From Sporocytophaga sp. (GTDB taxonomy: Bacteria > Bacteroidota > Bacteroidia > Cytophagales > Cytophagaceae), in contig NZ_JAGHZZ010000003.1 of NCBI RefSeq assembly GCF_017745095.1, positions 372,001 to 436,000 on the forward strand: a stretch of 64,000 nt of DNA. The letters run 5' to 3'. This document shows positions 1-9,879 of the stretch, piece after piece. Under the pieces are notes generated by a model, which made no database searches, was not told the DNA's origin, and worked only from the letters and a program-made list of their open reading frames with translations. Position 1 is the stretch's first letter, and the number at the start of each line of letters is the position of its first letter. Position numbers and translations under genes: made by a program.

Positions 1-8
1 CCATCTGT

Positions 9-3000
9 TTATTCTTGTTTAGTTTTTACATTTGAAAAATCCATTACCACCTGTACCCCTAAAGGATTATTTATTTCATCGGCAATTTGAGGAGGCACAA
101 CTTCTGCAGCAATGGCTGGTAAAACATGATTTAGAAATGAATTATCCAAGTGATCCGGTTCAACGGCTCTGTTCTTTGCTAATTCCATTGTATCGATAAT
201 TGTATATACTAAATCATCCCACTCCCACTGATTGGTTATACTTGGAGTAACAGCAAGCAATACCGATTGGGGAGCGGAAGCATTCGGCTGATTATAATTA
301 AATACTATTCCACTCGTAACTTCTTTATCCGGTATTACTTCATGCCATTCGTCAATTATTAATCCGCAAACAGGCACAAGGCCTGTTACATTTAAAACAG
401 CATCGTTAATTAGGATTAGTGATAGCTTATCTCCATTTGCTATATAATTGGAGGGATATTCCTGCCCCATCCAGAAATCTCCTGGTTGATATGGAAGTTG
501 AACAGGCTCAATTGTAGCTGACGAATTATCATATATATCTGCAATCTGTCTCCACATTTGAACATCATACATTTTCTTTCTTACCCTTGATATACTTCCA
601 ACCCATTCTTCAATTGCCAATAAGCCTTGGTGTCTTGTAATTCTGGAGTCGGGGGCAAGGGTTAATTGTTTGACAATATCTGTTGTATCATATGCTGTGA
701 ACTGTGGAACTGCATGAAACGTTTTTCCAAAGATCACTTTTGCTAATTCTCCCAGTTTTTCTATTTTAATCTTTGCAACCGGATAAGCTGGCAATTTATC
801 CTCAAGCTCCCTTGCTGATTTTCCTCTGGTTAATGCCTCTTTATATTTTAAAATAAGGTGTTGGAGAGCAGCCTGCTTTTGAGAAAATATATTCGTCTGA
901 TCTTCCTTCTTCAGAGGAAAAGTTACAGACAAGGCATTTGGAATACCAAGAAAAAAAGCATGATAAAGTAAGTTAAATATACTGTCGTACTCCTGATCTG
1001 TTAATTCCACATCAGCTATTGCGACGTCACCTTTGAGAACTGCATCTACTATAGGTTCGTTCTCTACAGTACCAATAAAGGTTCTGAGAGATTGCAAGCC
1101 TATATCAATTCTCTCTTCAAATTCCGGAAGATTAAAATTTCCCGGATTCTGTCTATCGGATTCATCATTTGCCATCTGTAGATCATTAGACCCACAATAT
1201 CTGGAATTCCCAAACATGTTTACGATAGGCTTTATAAGTAAAAATATTTCGGCTATACTTCTGTCTTCTGAACTCCAATCTTCCCCGCGTTCATTTGTAT
1301 CCAATACAACAGCATTAGAATATTCATTTCTAATCCGTCTATATAAACTAACCAGTAAGTCCTTCAATTCTTCCTCTCCTCCAGGCAAACAGAAAAGATC
1401 TATTGGTTGAATCCCTAAAGAAGTTAGATCAAATCTCTCTCTTGTAACGGTCCCTCCATTTTGGATTACAGAAATAAGATATTTAATTTTTGAAGCCTCT
1501 CCAATGCTATCTCCCAGCCATTTATTAAAAGAGGGTTCGGTTTGATATCTTATTGAATTAGTCGACTCCCAGCCATTAGGTAAAACAGAAGGACTTATAG
1601 CAGCAAAGTTTAGTACAACTCTCTGTGTGACAACAATCCCAGTTCTATTGGTTTCTATCACTTGAGGATCCGGAATATTTTTCCCTTCACCCAAGGCTGA
1701 CAGAACTGCAGCAGCTCTCACGTGATTGCCTTGTACCATTTGATAAACACTTTCTGATATTGCAATATCACCAAGTGCATCATATGCATCTGCCATCCGA
1801 TCTATCTCATCAATTATAGCATTGTATATCTTATCTTTATTATCGTCGGTTGTCAGGGCGTTATCTATAGCAGCTTTAATTTTAGCAGGAAGAGCAGCAA
1901 AATTATTTTCTTTTAATGAGTCTCCTACTGTTTTGTCATTCAACTGGCCGGGAACAGGTTCAAGCCATTTTATTACCTCATAGACTTCATCAAGTATCAT
2001 CGAGCCATTTACTACAAGACTGACATAGGCAGGAATATTACCGGTGGTTTCGTTCACTTTTTGCTTAAGCGGAAACGCTTTTCGGAAGGGCTGAATAAAC
2101 TTGTCAAGTTCTACATCTTTAAATTTTTCATGGAGTCCTCTTTCAAACTGGAAACCAAGTAATGCACCAACCTCCTGACCATTTCTTATTCCTTCAATTA
2201 ACTGCATAGCCATTCTGACTCTGGCAGAAGATAGATTAACAGAAAGACGATTCTGCACATTCTCTTCTTCAGTATTATTTTTATATGCATTTCTTAAAAC
2301 TGCAGCCGTTATTGCCTGACTAATAGACGGCGCATGTATTAAGCCATCATTATCCTTATCTATGTAAACGGGAATTTCAGGTTTTAATTTAAAGTCTGCC
2401 AAGTTTGCAGTTTGCGTATAAAGATCTTTTTCGCTCCTTTTAAGGTTTTCAACATAGCCATAAGCCCCCAGAAAAATTCCATTTTTCTGCAAACTTCTTT
2501 GCTTCTGAAGACGCTGATGAACAAGACCAAACAACCATGAATCCAAACGATAGCTACATAAGCCAAGATGTTCTGCTAACAGGATTTCAAGGCTTGCAGT
2601 AGGAATGCGTTTCAAACAAGAAACAGCATCCCTTACATTCTTTAATTTATTAAAGAAGAGTTGATGACTACTATTATACAAAGAAGGATTTACTGATCTG
2701 ACCTGATCCAGATAATTGGCAACTGAATAATGCCGTCTTAAATTGATATGATTTAAAAATGAATTACTGTCATCCAGCTTTAATACTCCCGATGTACGAA
2801 GATCTGAAAGATTTTTAAACAGATAGTGCCACTTGGTTGTATAATGATTTTTATAACTATTATTCTCAAAGGTCCTGCTAAAATAATTAAACCTGTTTCC
2901 GGCATCTCTTCTTTGTATTTCGGACAGGATTCCTTCACTCTGCAAAATAGTAAGAGCAGTTTCCTGATATGCTTGTAAAATAGATTGTCTGAGAAGAGTA

Positions 3001-6000
3001 AAAAGTAATGTATTGGATGGGAATTTTACAGGATCACTAAAGTCATTTGATCCAAGCATTCCATTTGCTGTTGAATTAATAAGCCAATCAATATATGTTT
3101 GATTGCTATCTTTTAGATTGCTTAAAGGAACAGAGTCCGAACCTGCTACCAAGTCGACTTTATTGCCATTGACAAGGTAATTTAAATTCATCATCCTTGA
3201 ATTAAAAATCCGGGAATAGTCAAACTGATCTCTTATTCGCGAATAAGACACATCTTCAGCTTTCCATGGGAAAGTAGTGTTTATATCAAACTCATCCGGA
3301 AAGTTGAATGAAGGATAAAAATTCCCTTCCAACATTAACTCTTTGAATCGACTCATTAATCCTATAGGTCCAAAAGTATCTTCAGCATTGAAGTTAGCAT
3401 CATTTGTATTAGGACCTTTAGCGATATTTATACTGTAGCGGTAGAAATAATCCTGAGAAACTGCATTTAATCCAAGCATTTCCACAAAGCGCTGCTGAGC
3501 ATTTCCCTTGTGTAAATTCCCTGAATGAATCACCTTAGATTCTCTCAGTCTTGTCCATTCTTCATTTAATAATTTTAATAGGTCATGAAGTCTCAGTTCA
3601 AAACGTTGTTGGAGTTTATTTTCCACAGGAACAGATAAGGTTGCCCACGGCTTAACCAAATCAAGTTCTGCTTTTGTCAGAGAAGGCAAACTGTCATGAA
3701 GCTGTAAACGGGAAAATGCCGTAGTAGCCATTATTCCATATGGTTGCATTCCAATCCTTATAGATGGAACAATCCCTCTTCCGGAACAATAATTGGTAAA
3801 GAAATTTTCTGTACGTCTGATGTTGTCATAAGTAAAAATACGATCAAACATTTCTTCCATAAAATGCCCGATTGTAGCATTCCATAAACTTTTATTAATG
3901 GCGAAGGAATTGGCAATTTCAAGATTATCCGCATTGCCAGCATACTGAACGATATCATTGCTTATCCCAAGCGCATCACATAAGTATTTTCCATCTGTTT
4001 TATTGAACGGATTGATTTCATTTGAATCATATTTGACATTTTTTATTTCTATGTCAAATCTGTTTTCAAGGTCACTTTCAGGAGAAAATCCAGACTTTTT
4101 ATTTTGAGTATTATTGGTAGGAGTTCCTACTTTAAGGAAATCCAGTCCATCCACACTATAGGTATGATTGTTAATCAATTGCTCCAAAGCTTTCTGACTG
4201 GCGATGGAGTCAGAATTTTTAACTCCTAAAACAATTACTTTTTCAAAACCCTGATCATACTCATCCTTGGTAATAGTTAACTTAATACCCATCCCCTTCT
4301 CTAAAGCCTGTGGAAAGTCAGTCATCCACATTAACCCTTCATCAATGATCATATTTCCAGAACTGTCAATTCTATAAACAGAATTATCTTCCTCTTCAAA
4401 TTTTGAAGGATCCAAACCGACCTGAAGATTTGCAGGTACAGGTTGCCCCACTGTTATATGTGAAAAGCTTCCTGCATTCTGTGTGATCAAGACAAACTTA
4501 TCAGGAAGACATTGTGCCGTTGGCGCTTTTGTCCAGTCTTTTTCTTTTATTAATACTTCAGGATAGGTTAATGGATTCTTTAAATTATCAACAAACAACC
4601 TGTGATCAACAGATATAATTTGCTGAACTTTTGATTGAATGGAATTAAAAGTCGCAACTACTGCTTGTAAGCCTGCTAAGGCGCTTTGTAAGATGCTGAT
4701 TTCCGCTGATGAAAGGGATTGTGCTTTGGAAATAAGTTCATTCAGAATAGATGCAATCTGCACAAGCGATACTTTCAGTTTATCAATCAGATAATCTTGT
4801 TCATTAACAGTAGAACTCAGCTCTGACTGCAAGTTCTGCAGGCTATCATTAACAATAGCAAATAGATTCCGGTCCTTAAAAGATTTAAAAATTGCGAAAG
4901 GAGTCTGATCCAGCTTTACCAATTTCAAATTTTCTGTTGCGGTTTTACCGATATTTATAGCATCGACAGTGTTTGAAGAAGGCTTATTTTTAAATATAGT
5001 AACATTAGCAGCAACATTACGTGGATCCAGACTTCTCGCTACCCATGATGCTCTTTTTGTTCCAAGAGCAGTACATAAGGTTTTCCATGCAGCTATTTCC
5101 AGATCCTTGTCATCACTTGCGGCCCAGTATACTTTCCAGAATTGTTCACCTGCCTCTTTTTCCTTTTGGGTAAGCTTTTCTTCATGAGTATCCATATGAA
5201 TATCATCCGGATAAATTCTTACCCATAATTCATGTGAAGGAATAGGTGCTTTCGGAAGATAAACCGCTTCTGGAAAATTCCTTCCCTGACCAGCAAACGC
5301 TCCGATGATATCTTTTGCCTCCCTGCTAAAGGATGACACTAAAGACTTCCCAATGCCTTGAGAATTATTTTTATGTTGATATGCATTGATCTTCTCCTCA
5401 GAGGAGCCCAATTCATTCGAAATGGCCGAATAAAGGTTTTTCAGCAATTCTGTATGCCCTGATTTTTCCTCTGCAATTGGGACTCTTATCGTATCAGCAA
5501 ATTTCTGTATACGAGGATTAAGGTCTTTCTTAAATCTCTTTAAAGTTTCATATTTAACCTGTTGGCCCAAATTAAACTTTTTTATTTTAATCAAAGTCTT
5601 GATCCCCTGAAAATATAGATCTCCGGAAGGTATATTCTGAGGCCTTGGTAAACTATCAAGAAAAGAAAGATATTCGGATTCAAATGCCCCTATCAAACGT
5701 TGAGTTTCATTAATCTCCGGCTGAATCTTACTTTCAACAAAAGACTTCCATGTCCTGTCTTCATGTATTTCCGGAATTTTTCTTGAAGCTGTATCAAGTT
5801 TTATTTTTATATCAGCAAGCAATTTCTTTATACGGTCTCTCTGATTATTTTCAATGCTTTTAATGGATCTGACTTCTTCTCCTGCACCTATAAAATAAAA
5901 TTTAGCATTCTCCAATACAGTAAAAATATACCTGCTGAGATCTTTTTTATTTTTAACATTTATATATGGGATGCTGCTGCGCTTTGTAAACCTTCCGATT

Positions 6001-6530
6001 TGAGAATCAATAGCCACTAATGAATCAATAGTTGCTCGGACATCCTGAATGAGATCTGTTCTGGCAAGTCCAATGGAAGCAAATGCTTTTTCCAATGCAT
6101 TAAATTGTTTCCATAAATTTGACATTTCCCCTATATAACTTGCCCCTGAATTAAATGCCAGGATTTGAATATCATCCTTAATATCTGCAGCCAGCTGTTT
6201 CAGCCATCCCTTTTCTTTTATAGTAATGCTGCTTAAATTTTTAAGATTGTCAATAAGACTTGAAATATCATCCGTAACAGAACGGATACTTCCGCCATTT
6301 ACATTTGACTGAGTATTAATTATCAATACCTGAAGGTGCGCAAGCCCTTCCAGAATACCTTCTATAGTTACCTTCACCTCTTCTGCCTGCTGCTTTTCGA
6401 CCTTCATAAATCGAGTTTCAATCCTCACAGGAAAAAGCAAAAAAGGAATAGCATCATTTTTCATATTGACACTGTTCCTGATGTCATTGATGCGTGGATC
6501 TTCAAACTGGGCTATGATCTGATTGGACAT
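9..6530 (-). CDS. Giant protein of unknown function (about 2173 aa), last gene of the protease/DUF6603 cassette
   Basis: I do not recognise a characterised family. The reading frame is complete and ends in TAA at 9-11. The frame opens at a TTG (6542), but the ATG at 6530 (MSNQIIAQ) is the more likely start and leaves 27 nt after the upstream stop. There is no signal peptide or clear membrane segment. An N-terminal segment reads PFLLFPVRIETRF, followed by about 300 residues rich in predicted coiled coil. A motif near residues 436-465 contains WVRIYPDDIHMDTHE. Later landmarks are GIVPSIRIGMQPYGI, ARVRMAMQLIEGIRNGQE and a C-terminal stretch with WHEVIPDKEVTSG and PQSVLLAV. I recall similar motif strings in uncharacterised large proteins of other phyla, but cannot verify this here. 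It follows the 1103-aa protein and probably acts with it. The function is unknown; a structural or scaffold role is only a guess. Confidence 0.8.
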   Translation of the reverse strand: MSNQIIAQFEDPRINDIRNSVNMKNDAIPFLLFPVRIETRFMKVEKQQAEEVKVTIEGILEGLAHLQVLIINTQSNVNGGSIRSVTDDISSLIDNLKNLSSITIKEKGWLKQLAADIKDDIQILAFNSGASYIGEMSNLWKQFNALEKAFASIGLARTDLIQDVRATIDSLVAIDSQIGRFTKRSSIPYINVKNKKDLSRYIFTVLENAKFYFIGAGEEVRSIKSIENNQRDRIKKLLADIKIKLDTASRKIPEIHEDRTWKSFVESKIQPEINETQRLIGAFESEYLSFLDSLPRPQNIPSGDLYFQGIKTLIKIKKFNLGQQVKYETLKRFKKDLNPRIQKFADTIRVPIAEEKSGHTELLKNLYSAISNELGSSEEKINAYQHKNNSQGIGKSLVSSFSREAKDIIGAFAGQGRNFPEAVYLPKAPIPSHELWVRIYPDDIHMDTHEEKLTQKEKEAGEQFWKVYWAASDDKDLEIAAWKTLCTALGTKRASWVARSLDPRNVAANVTIFKNKPSSNTVDAINIGKTATENLKLVKLDQTPFAIFKSFKDRNLFAIVNDSLQNLQSELSSTVNEQDYLIDKLKVSLVQIASILNELISKAQSLSSAEISILQSALAGLQAVVATFNSIQSKVQQIISVDHRLFVDNLKNPLTYPEVLIKEKDWTKAPTAQCLPDKFVLITQNAGSFSHITVGQPVPANLQVGLDPSKFEEEDNSVYRIDSSGNMIIDEGLMWMTDFPQALEKGMGIKLTITKDEYDQGFEKVIVLGVKNSDSIASQKALEQLINNHTYSVDGLDFLKVGTPTNNTQNKKSGFSPESDLENRFDIEIKNVKYDSNEINPFNKTDGKYLCDALGISNDIVQYAGNADNLEIANSFAINKSLWNATIGHFMEEMFDRIFTYDNIRRTENFFTNYCSGRGIVPSIRIGMQPYGIMATTAFSRLQLHDSLPSLTKAELDLVKPWATLSVPVENKLQQRFELRLHDLLKLLNEEWTRLRESKVIHSGNLHKGNAQQRFVEMLGLNAVSQDYFYRYSINIAKGPNTNDANFNAEDTFGPIGLMSRFKELMLEGNFYPSFNFPDEFDINTTFPWKAEDVSYSRIRDQFDYSRIFNSRMMNLNYLVNGNKVDLVAGSDSVPLSNLKDSNQTYIDWLINSTANGMLGSNDFSDPVKFPSNTLLFTLLRQSILQAYQETALTILQSEGILSEIQRRDAGNRFNYFSRTFENNSYKNHYTTKWHYLFKNLSDLRTSGVLKLDDSNSFLNHINLRRHYSVANYLDQVRSVNPSLYNSSHQLFFNKLKNVRDAVSCLKRIPTASLEILLAEHLGLCSYRLDSWLFGLVHQRLQKQRSLQKNGIFLGAYGYVENLKRSEKDLYTQTANLADFKLKPEIPVYIDKDNDGLIHAPSISQAITAAVLRNAYKNNTEEENVQNRLSVNLSSARVRMAMQLIEGIRNGQEVGALLGFQFERGLHEKFKDVELDKFIQPFRKAFPLKQKVNETTGNIPAYVSLVVNGSMILDEVYEVIKWLEPVPGQLNDKTVGDSLKENNFAALPAKIKAAIDNALTTDDNKDKIYNAIIDEIDRMADAYDALGDIAISESVYQMVQGNHVRAAAVLSALGEGKNIPDPQVIETNRTGIVVTQRVVLNFAAISPSVLPNGWESTNSIRYQTEPSFNKWLGDSIGEASKIKYLISVIQNGGTVTRERFDLTSLGIQPIDLFCLPGGEEELKDLLVSLYRRIRNEYSNAVVLDTNERGEDWSSEDRSIAEIFLLIKPIVNMFGNSRYCGSNDLQMANDESDRQNPGNFNLPEFEERIDIGLQSLRTFIGTVENEPIVDAVLKGDVAIADVELTDQEYDSIFNLLYHAFFLGIPNALSVTFPLKKEDQTNIFSQKQAALQHLILKYKEALTRGKSARELEDKLPAYPVAKIKIEKLGELAKVIFGKTFHAVPQFTAYDTTDIVKQLTLAPDSRITRHQGLLAIEEWVGSISRVRKKMYDVQMWRQIADIYDNSSATIEPVQLPYQPGDFWMGQEYPSNYIANGDKLSLILINDAVLNVTGLVPVCGLIIDEWHEVIPDKEVTSGIVFNYNQPNASAPQSVLLAVTPSITNQWEWDDLVYTIIDTMELAKNRAVEPDHLDNSFLNHVLPAIAAEVVPPQIADEINNPLGVQVVMDFSNVKTKQE

Positions 6531-6557
6531 ATATTGTTTCAATTGAGATGCTTTAAA

Positions 6558-9500
6558 TTATTCTTTCTCGGGAAGCATTTCTGCAGCATGTCTGGCAAAA
6601 AGTACAGGGTTTTGAAAAAGTATAGAAGCCATATCTGCGGAATTTATTCCCCATTTAGGCTGATTGGTGTTATTGGTAGGGGAAACAGACTTTGCAAAAT
6701 TAATATGATAGGTTTCCAAATCCTTTTTTGAATTGACAAGATGCTCCCATGATAAATCATTCCAGGTATCTGGTTGCCCCTGCGGCATTATATCAGTATT
6801 CCCATGTTCATCGGTAAAATCATCCAACCCAAATCTGATCTGTCCAGGACGCTCCTTTAGTATAAAAAACCAACCTGGATTTTTATTATTTGCATCAGAA
6901 GGATTGTTGCTTTCAATTCTCTCTCCTCTGGCGTCATCTTCATTCAGGTTGAACCCAAACAGAGATATATCAGGCATGATCTCTGCCTTAAACAATGGAA
7001 ATTTGGTAATTGTAGAATTTATCCCACCTTTCAACTTTCTTGGCTTTGAAGGATTCTCAGAATTGTATTCTGCCTGCTGGGCATATACCATAGTATTCGG
7101 ATACTTTTTAAATAAATCCCCCCTTATTACCAGCACCAAATTTGCACTCGTAAGCCTTGGATTGTGAGAACCTAAAACACCTTGCCATTCATGGATCTTT
7201 TTTATGTCAAGCTTAGATTCTTTATCCATTTCAGGATCCGGATCTGCAAATAAATTATCTTCTATATTCCAGAATTGTCTGAAATAAGAACCCCGCTGAT
7301 CAGTTGGGTATTCCCTCCACAAAAGCTCTCTAGACATTTCATGATTCATCCCTGCCATAAATGCTTCAATAAATGGTTGATTGTTCTCAAGAATTGTAAT
7401 TGAGTTTGGAGGTAATTTATCTATGTTAGGAAGGATAAAATTTTTAGAGATTTCCAACAAGTAGGTATAGACTGCCTCAGGAAACTCCGGATAAACCATA
7501 ATAGGCTTAAGCTCTGGCAGAGGTACATAATCTGAACCCATCCAGATTTTGATTTTAGATGCAAGTTTATTCTTAAGGGTCGTACCCGGATCTATCTTTT
7601 CATAAATGTGAGCAGACATATTTTCTAGGTCGCCAAATTGCTCTACAGCTTCTACCTTTGGCAGCGAATCCATTTTTTCAGAAAATTTCCCGAATAAATC
7701 CACCAGTGACTTTATTTCCTTCCCTGTCACTATTGACTTTACATCAATAGTATTAATATCGGAACTATCCTTTAAAATAACTTCTCCATAACTTTTCGCG
7801 TGAATACCTATCCCAAATATTTCTATAAACTTATTATTTTCAAATATTACCAATACTTGTCCATCTGCATTTTTCTGCAAGGGATAGTTTTGAATAAGCT
7901 CTAAAAGATCTTTCGTTGCAGGAATTATCTCTGGATTATTTACAACCTTGCCATTCAATGCAGCGATTAATTCAACCTTTAATTTTGAGGCATTGGCAAA
8001 AACTACTTCTTCCTCAATAATTTCAATTAATAAATCCTTAGAAAGATTTGAAACATTATTGTTGTAATCTGTAAGTAACTTGTTTGCCAGTTGCTCAACA
8101 TCTGTTGTAAGCAAAGCACCCTCTGGTTTCTTTTTTAAAGTTGCAGCCCGGACTGCTTGCTGATCCCCTTCATCAATATTAAATTTAGTAAGAATTGATT
8201 CTGACTTTATCAACCTTGATGTATCAAGTGTTATTGCCTGATTCATCGCTGCCACATAACTTGCTTTTTCAATTTTATTTTTGGGTCTTGTTATCTTTCT
8301 GAATGCAGCTGATTTCGATGCATTAGGAATCCTGCTTTTACTGAACTCCTGCTGCACAGTAAAAGAATTACCAGGACTTTTAATCAGGTACTGAACTGCA
8401 TTGGTAAGTATAAGCCCACGATTATCGTTGGCAGAAAGCATGTGTTTTTTGAGGAGAGAGATATTAACATATTTGGCATGAAGCGATTCTTCAATCTTTT
8501 TATTTGCTTCATTTACCTTATCGACTTGCTGCCATGCTCGGTTCATAAAGTCTTCCTGATACTTTTTTACTACTGTGGTTCCTAAACCTGCAGCTGCTCT
8601 ATTCCTAAAATCGAGGTTCAATTGTTCAATCCATTGTGGGTTCTTCGAAGCTCCAAGTCTTTCAACCAATGCGTGCCACACACCATATACAGGAGGGACA
8701 ACTAATGGGTCGTCATTTAGATTTGTTACATTGTAAAATGGATGAGGTGAATTGATTACTGCATTTTTATCAACAAGGTCAGCTGATAAATTGAGGAGAT
8801 CTCTTAGCTTATCAATTGTATTGATGTCATTTCCATTATTCGTAGTATTATCATTTTCTTTGGCAGGCCAAGGATCAGACTTAAAATCCGGGGGAGAAAG
8901 TGCTGCTTCCAAGCCTATGACCTTTGTCCCGTTGTTCTGAGGAGACAAGTTAAAACCGGGACTCTGGATGTCCATGGGCATTTTTCCAGATTCCGGCTTC
9001 ATGATTATAGGTTTGAGCATCGAAGCGAGACTTTCAAAATCGCCATAATCAGCAGTTCTAAAGGCCCATTGATAATAAACAGGAAAATCATATGGTCTCT
9101 TGTCTGAAGCAGGCATGCTACCTTTTCTCCATGACTCCTGCTGAGCTTTGATTCCTGTTATTTTAATTCCAAGCCCGGTCAGCCTACCTGCTTCAAAAGC
9201 TGGTATCACAAACGCAGAATAACCCGTATTCTTTTTCAGCTTCCTTGCACATAGAAGCCTTGAAACTGCCGAATCAGGATTGGCATTGACCTTCTCATTC
9301 ACTTCTTGTTGAGGTTGTGCAAGATCATTTAAATTATTATTGATTTGAACATGAGCATAAGCCCATGTATCTTTTTCACTTGGAAAAGCATTATCAAAAG
9401 CATCCTGATTTATTGAAATATAAGATAACCCAGCAGGATTGGGTTTGATGGTGAATTCATCTTCTTCAAGAACAACAAGAGCAAGCCAGGGTCTGAGCTT

Positions 9501-9869
9501 AGTATTGGCTCCTGAAGAGGCAGCATGCGCAGGCGTATATCTCCATAAAAAATCCTCTTCATAAAATTCAATATATGGAAGCCCGTTCACTTCATAATTG
9601 CTAACTCCATGCTTAGGTTCAGTTCGAACGATCGCTTTCTGACTAAAATTCTGAACATCGCCTGGCCCGACAATTTGTATAGATTTGTTAATATGGTTGC
9701 TTAGAGTTACATCATCCAGGCCTTTATATTTAACTTCAAGTTCAGCCTGAAGTGAAGCTCTTTCGATGGCTATTCCTTCGGAGTTACCTAAAGTATCTGC
9801 TTCACTTATTCTGGCAGCTACTCCCTGTCTTACCCAGGGTAAAAATGAAATATTTGCAATTGGTGCCAT
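6558..9869 (-). CDS. Large protein of unknown function (1103 aa)
   Basis: No characterised family is recognised. The ATG start at 9869 lies 10 nt after the stop of the DUF6603 gene, which supports translation from one message. No signal peptide is visible (MAPIANISFLPWVRQG). Landmarks include WLALVVLEEDEF near residue 130, YYQWAFRTADYGDFESL near 265, a helical middle (about 430-800), FMAGMNHEMSRELLWREYP near 855, LVLVIRGDLFKKYPNTMVYA near 930, and a C-terminal PGWFFILKERPGQIRFGLDD near 1035. The pairing with the giant protein downstream and the DUF6603 protein upstream suggests the three form one complex or pathway. The sequence looks cytoplasmic. The function is unknown, and confidence is high only that it is a real gene. 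Confidence 0.82.
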   Translation of the reverse strand: MAPIANISFLPWVRQGVAARISEADTLGNSEGIAIERASLQAELEVKYKGLDDVTLSNHINKSIQIVGPGDVQNFSQKAIVRTEPKHGVSNYEVNGLPYIEFYEEDFLWRYTPAHAASSGANTKLRPWLALVVLEEDEFTIKPNPAGLSYISINQDAFDNAFPSEKDTWAYAHVQINNNLNDLAQPQQEVNEKVNANPDSAVSRLLCARKLKKNTGYSAFVIPAFEAGRLTGLGIKITGIKAQQESWRKGSMPASDKRPYDFPVYYQWAFRTADYGDFESLASMLKPIIMKPESGKMPMDIQSPGFNLSPQNNGTKVIGLEAALSPPDFKSDPWPAKENDNTTNNGNDINTIDKLRDLLNLSADLVDKNAVINSPHPFYNVTNLNDDPLVVPPVYGVWHALVERLGASKNPQWIEQLNLDFRNRAAAGLGTTVVKKYQEDFMNRAWQQVDKVNEANKKIEESLHAKYVNISLLKKHMLSANDNRGLILTNAVQYLIKSPGNSFTVQQEFSKSRIPNASKSAAFRKITRPKNKIEKASYVAAMNQAITLDTSRLIKSESILTKFNIDEGDQQAVRAATLKKKPEGALLTTDVEQLANKLLTDYNNNVSNLSKDLLIEIIEEEVVFANASKLKVELIAALNGKVVNNPEIIPATKDLLELIQNYPLQKNADGQVLVIFENNKFIEIFGIGIHAKSYGEVILKDSSDINTIDVKSIVTGKEIKSLVDLFGKFSEKMDSLPKVEAVEQFGDLENMSAHIYEKIDPGTTLKNKLASKIKIWMGSDYVPLPELKPIMVYPEFPEAVYTYLLEISKNFILPNIDKLPPNSITILENNQPFIEAFMAGMNHEMSRELLWREYPTDQRGSYFRQFWNIEDNLFADPDPEMDKESKLDIKKIHEWQGVLGSHNPRLTSANLVLVIRGDLFKKYPNTMVYAQQAEYNSENPSKPRKLKGGINSTITKFPLFKAEIMPDISLFGFNLNEDDARGERIESNNPSDANNKNPGWFFILKERPGQIRFGLDDFTDEHGNTDIMPQGQPDTWNDLSWEHLVNSKKDLETYHINFAKSVSPTNNTNQPKWGINSADMASILFQNPVLFARHAAEMLPEKE

Positions 9870-9879
9870 ATTAATTCAA

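Noticed and set aside
1033-1410. Plus-strand ORF opposite the giant protein gene
   Set aside because: It is a shadow of the minus-strand frame, which has clear protein-like composition over more than 2000 codons. The same holds for the other plus-strand ORFs.
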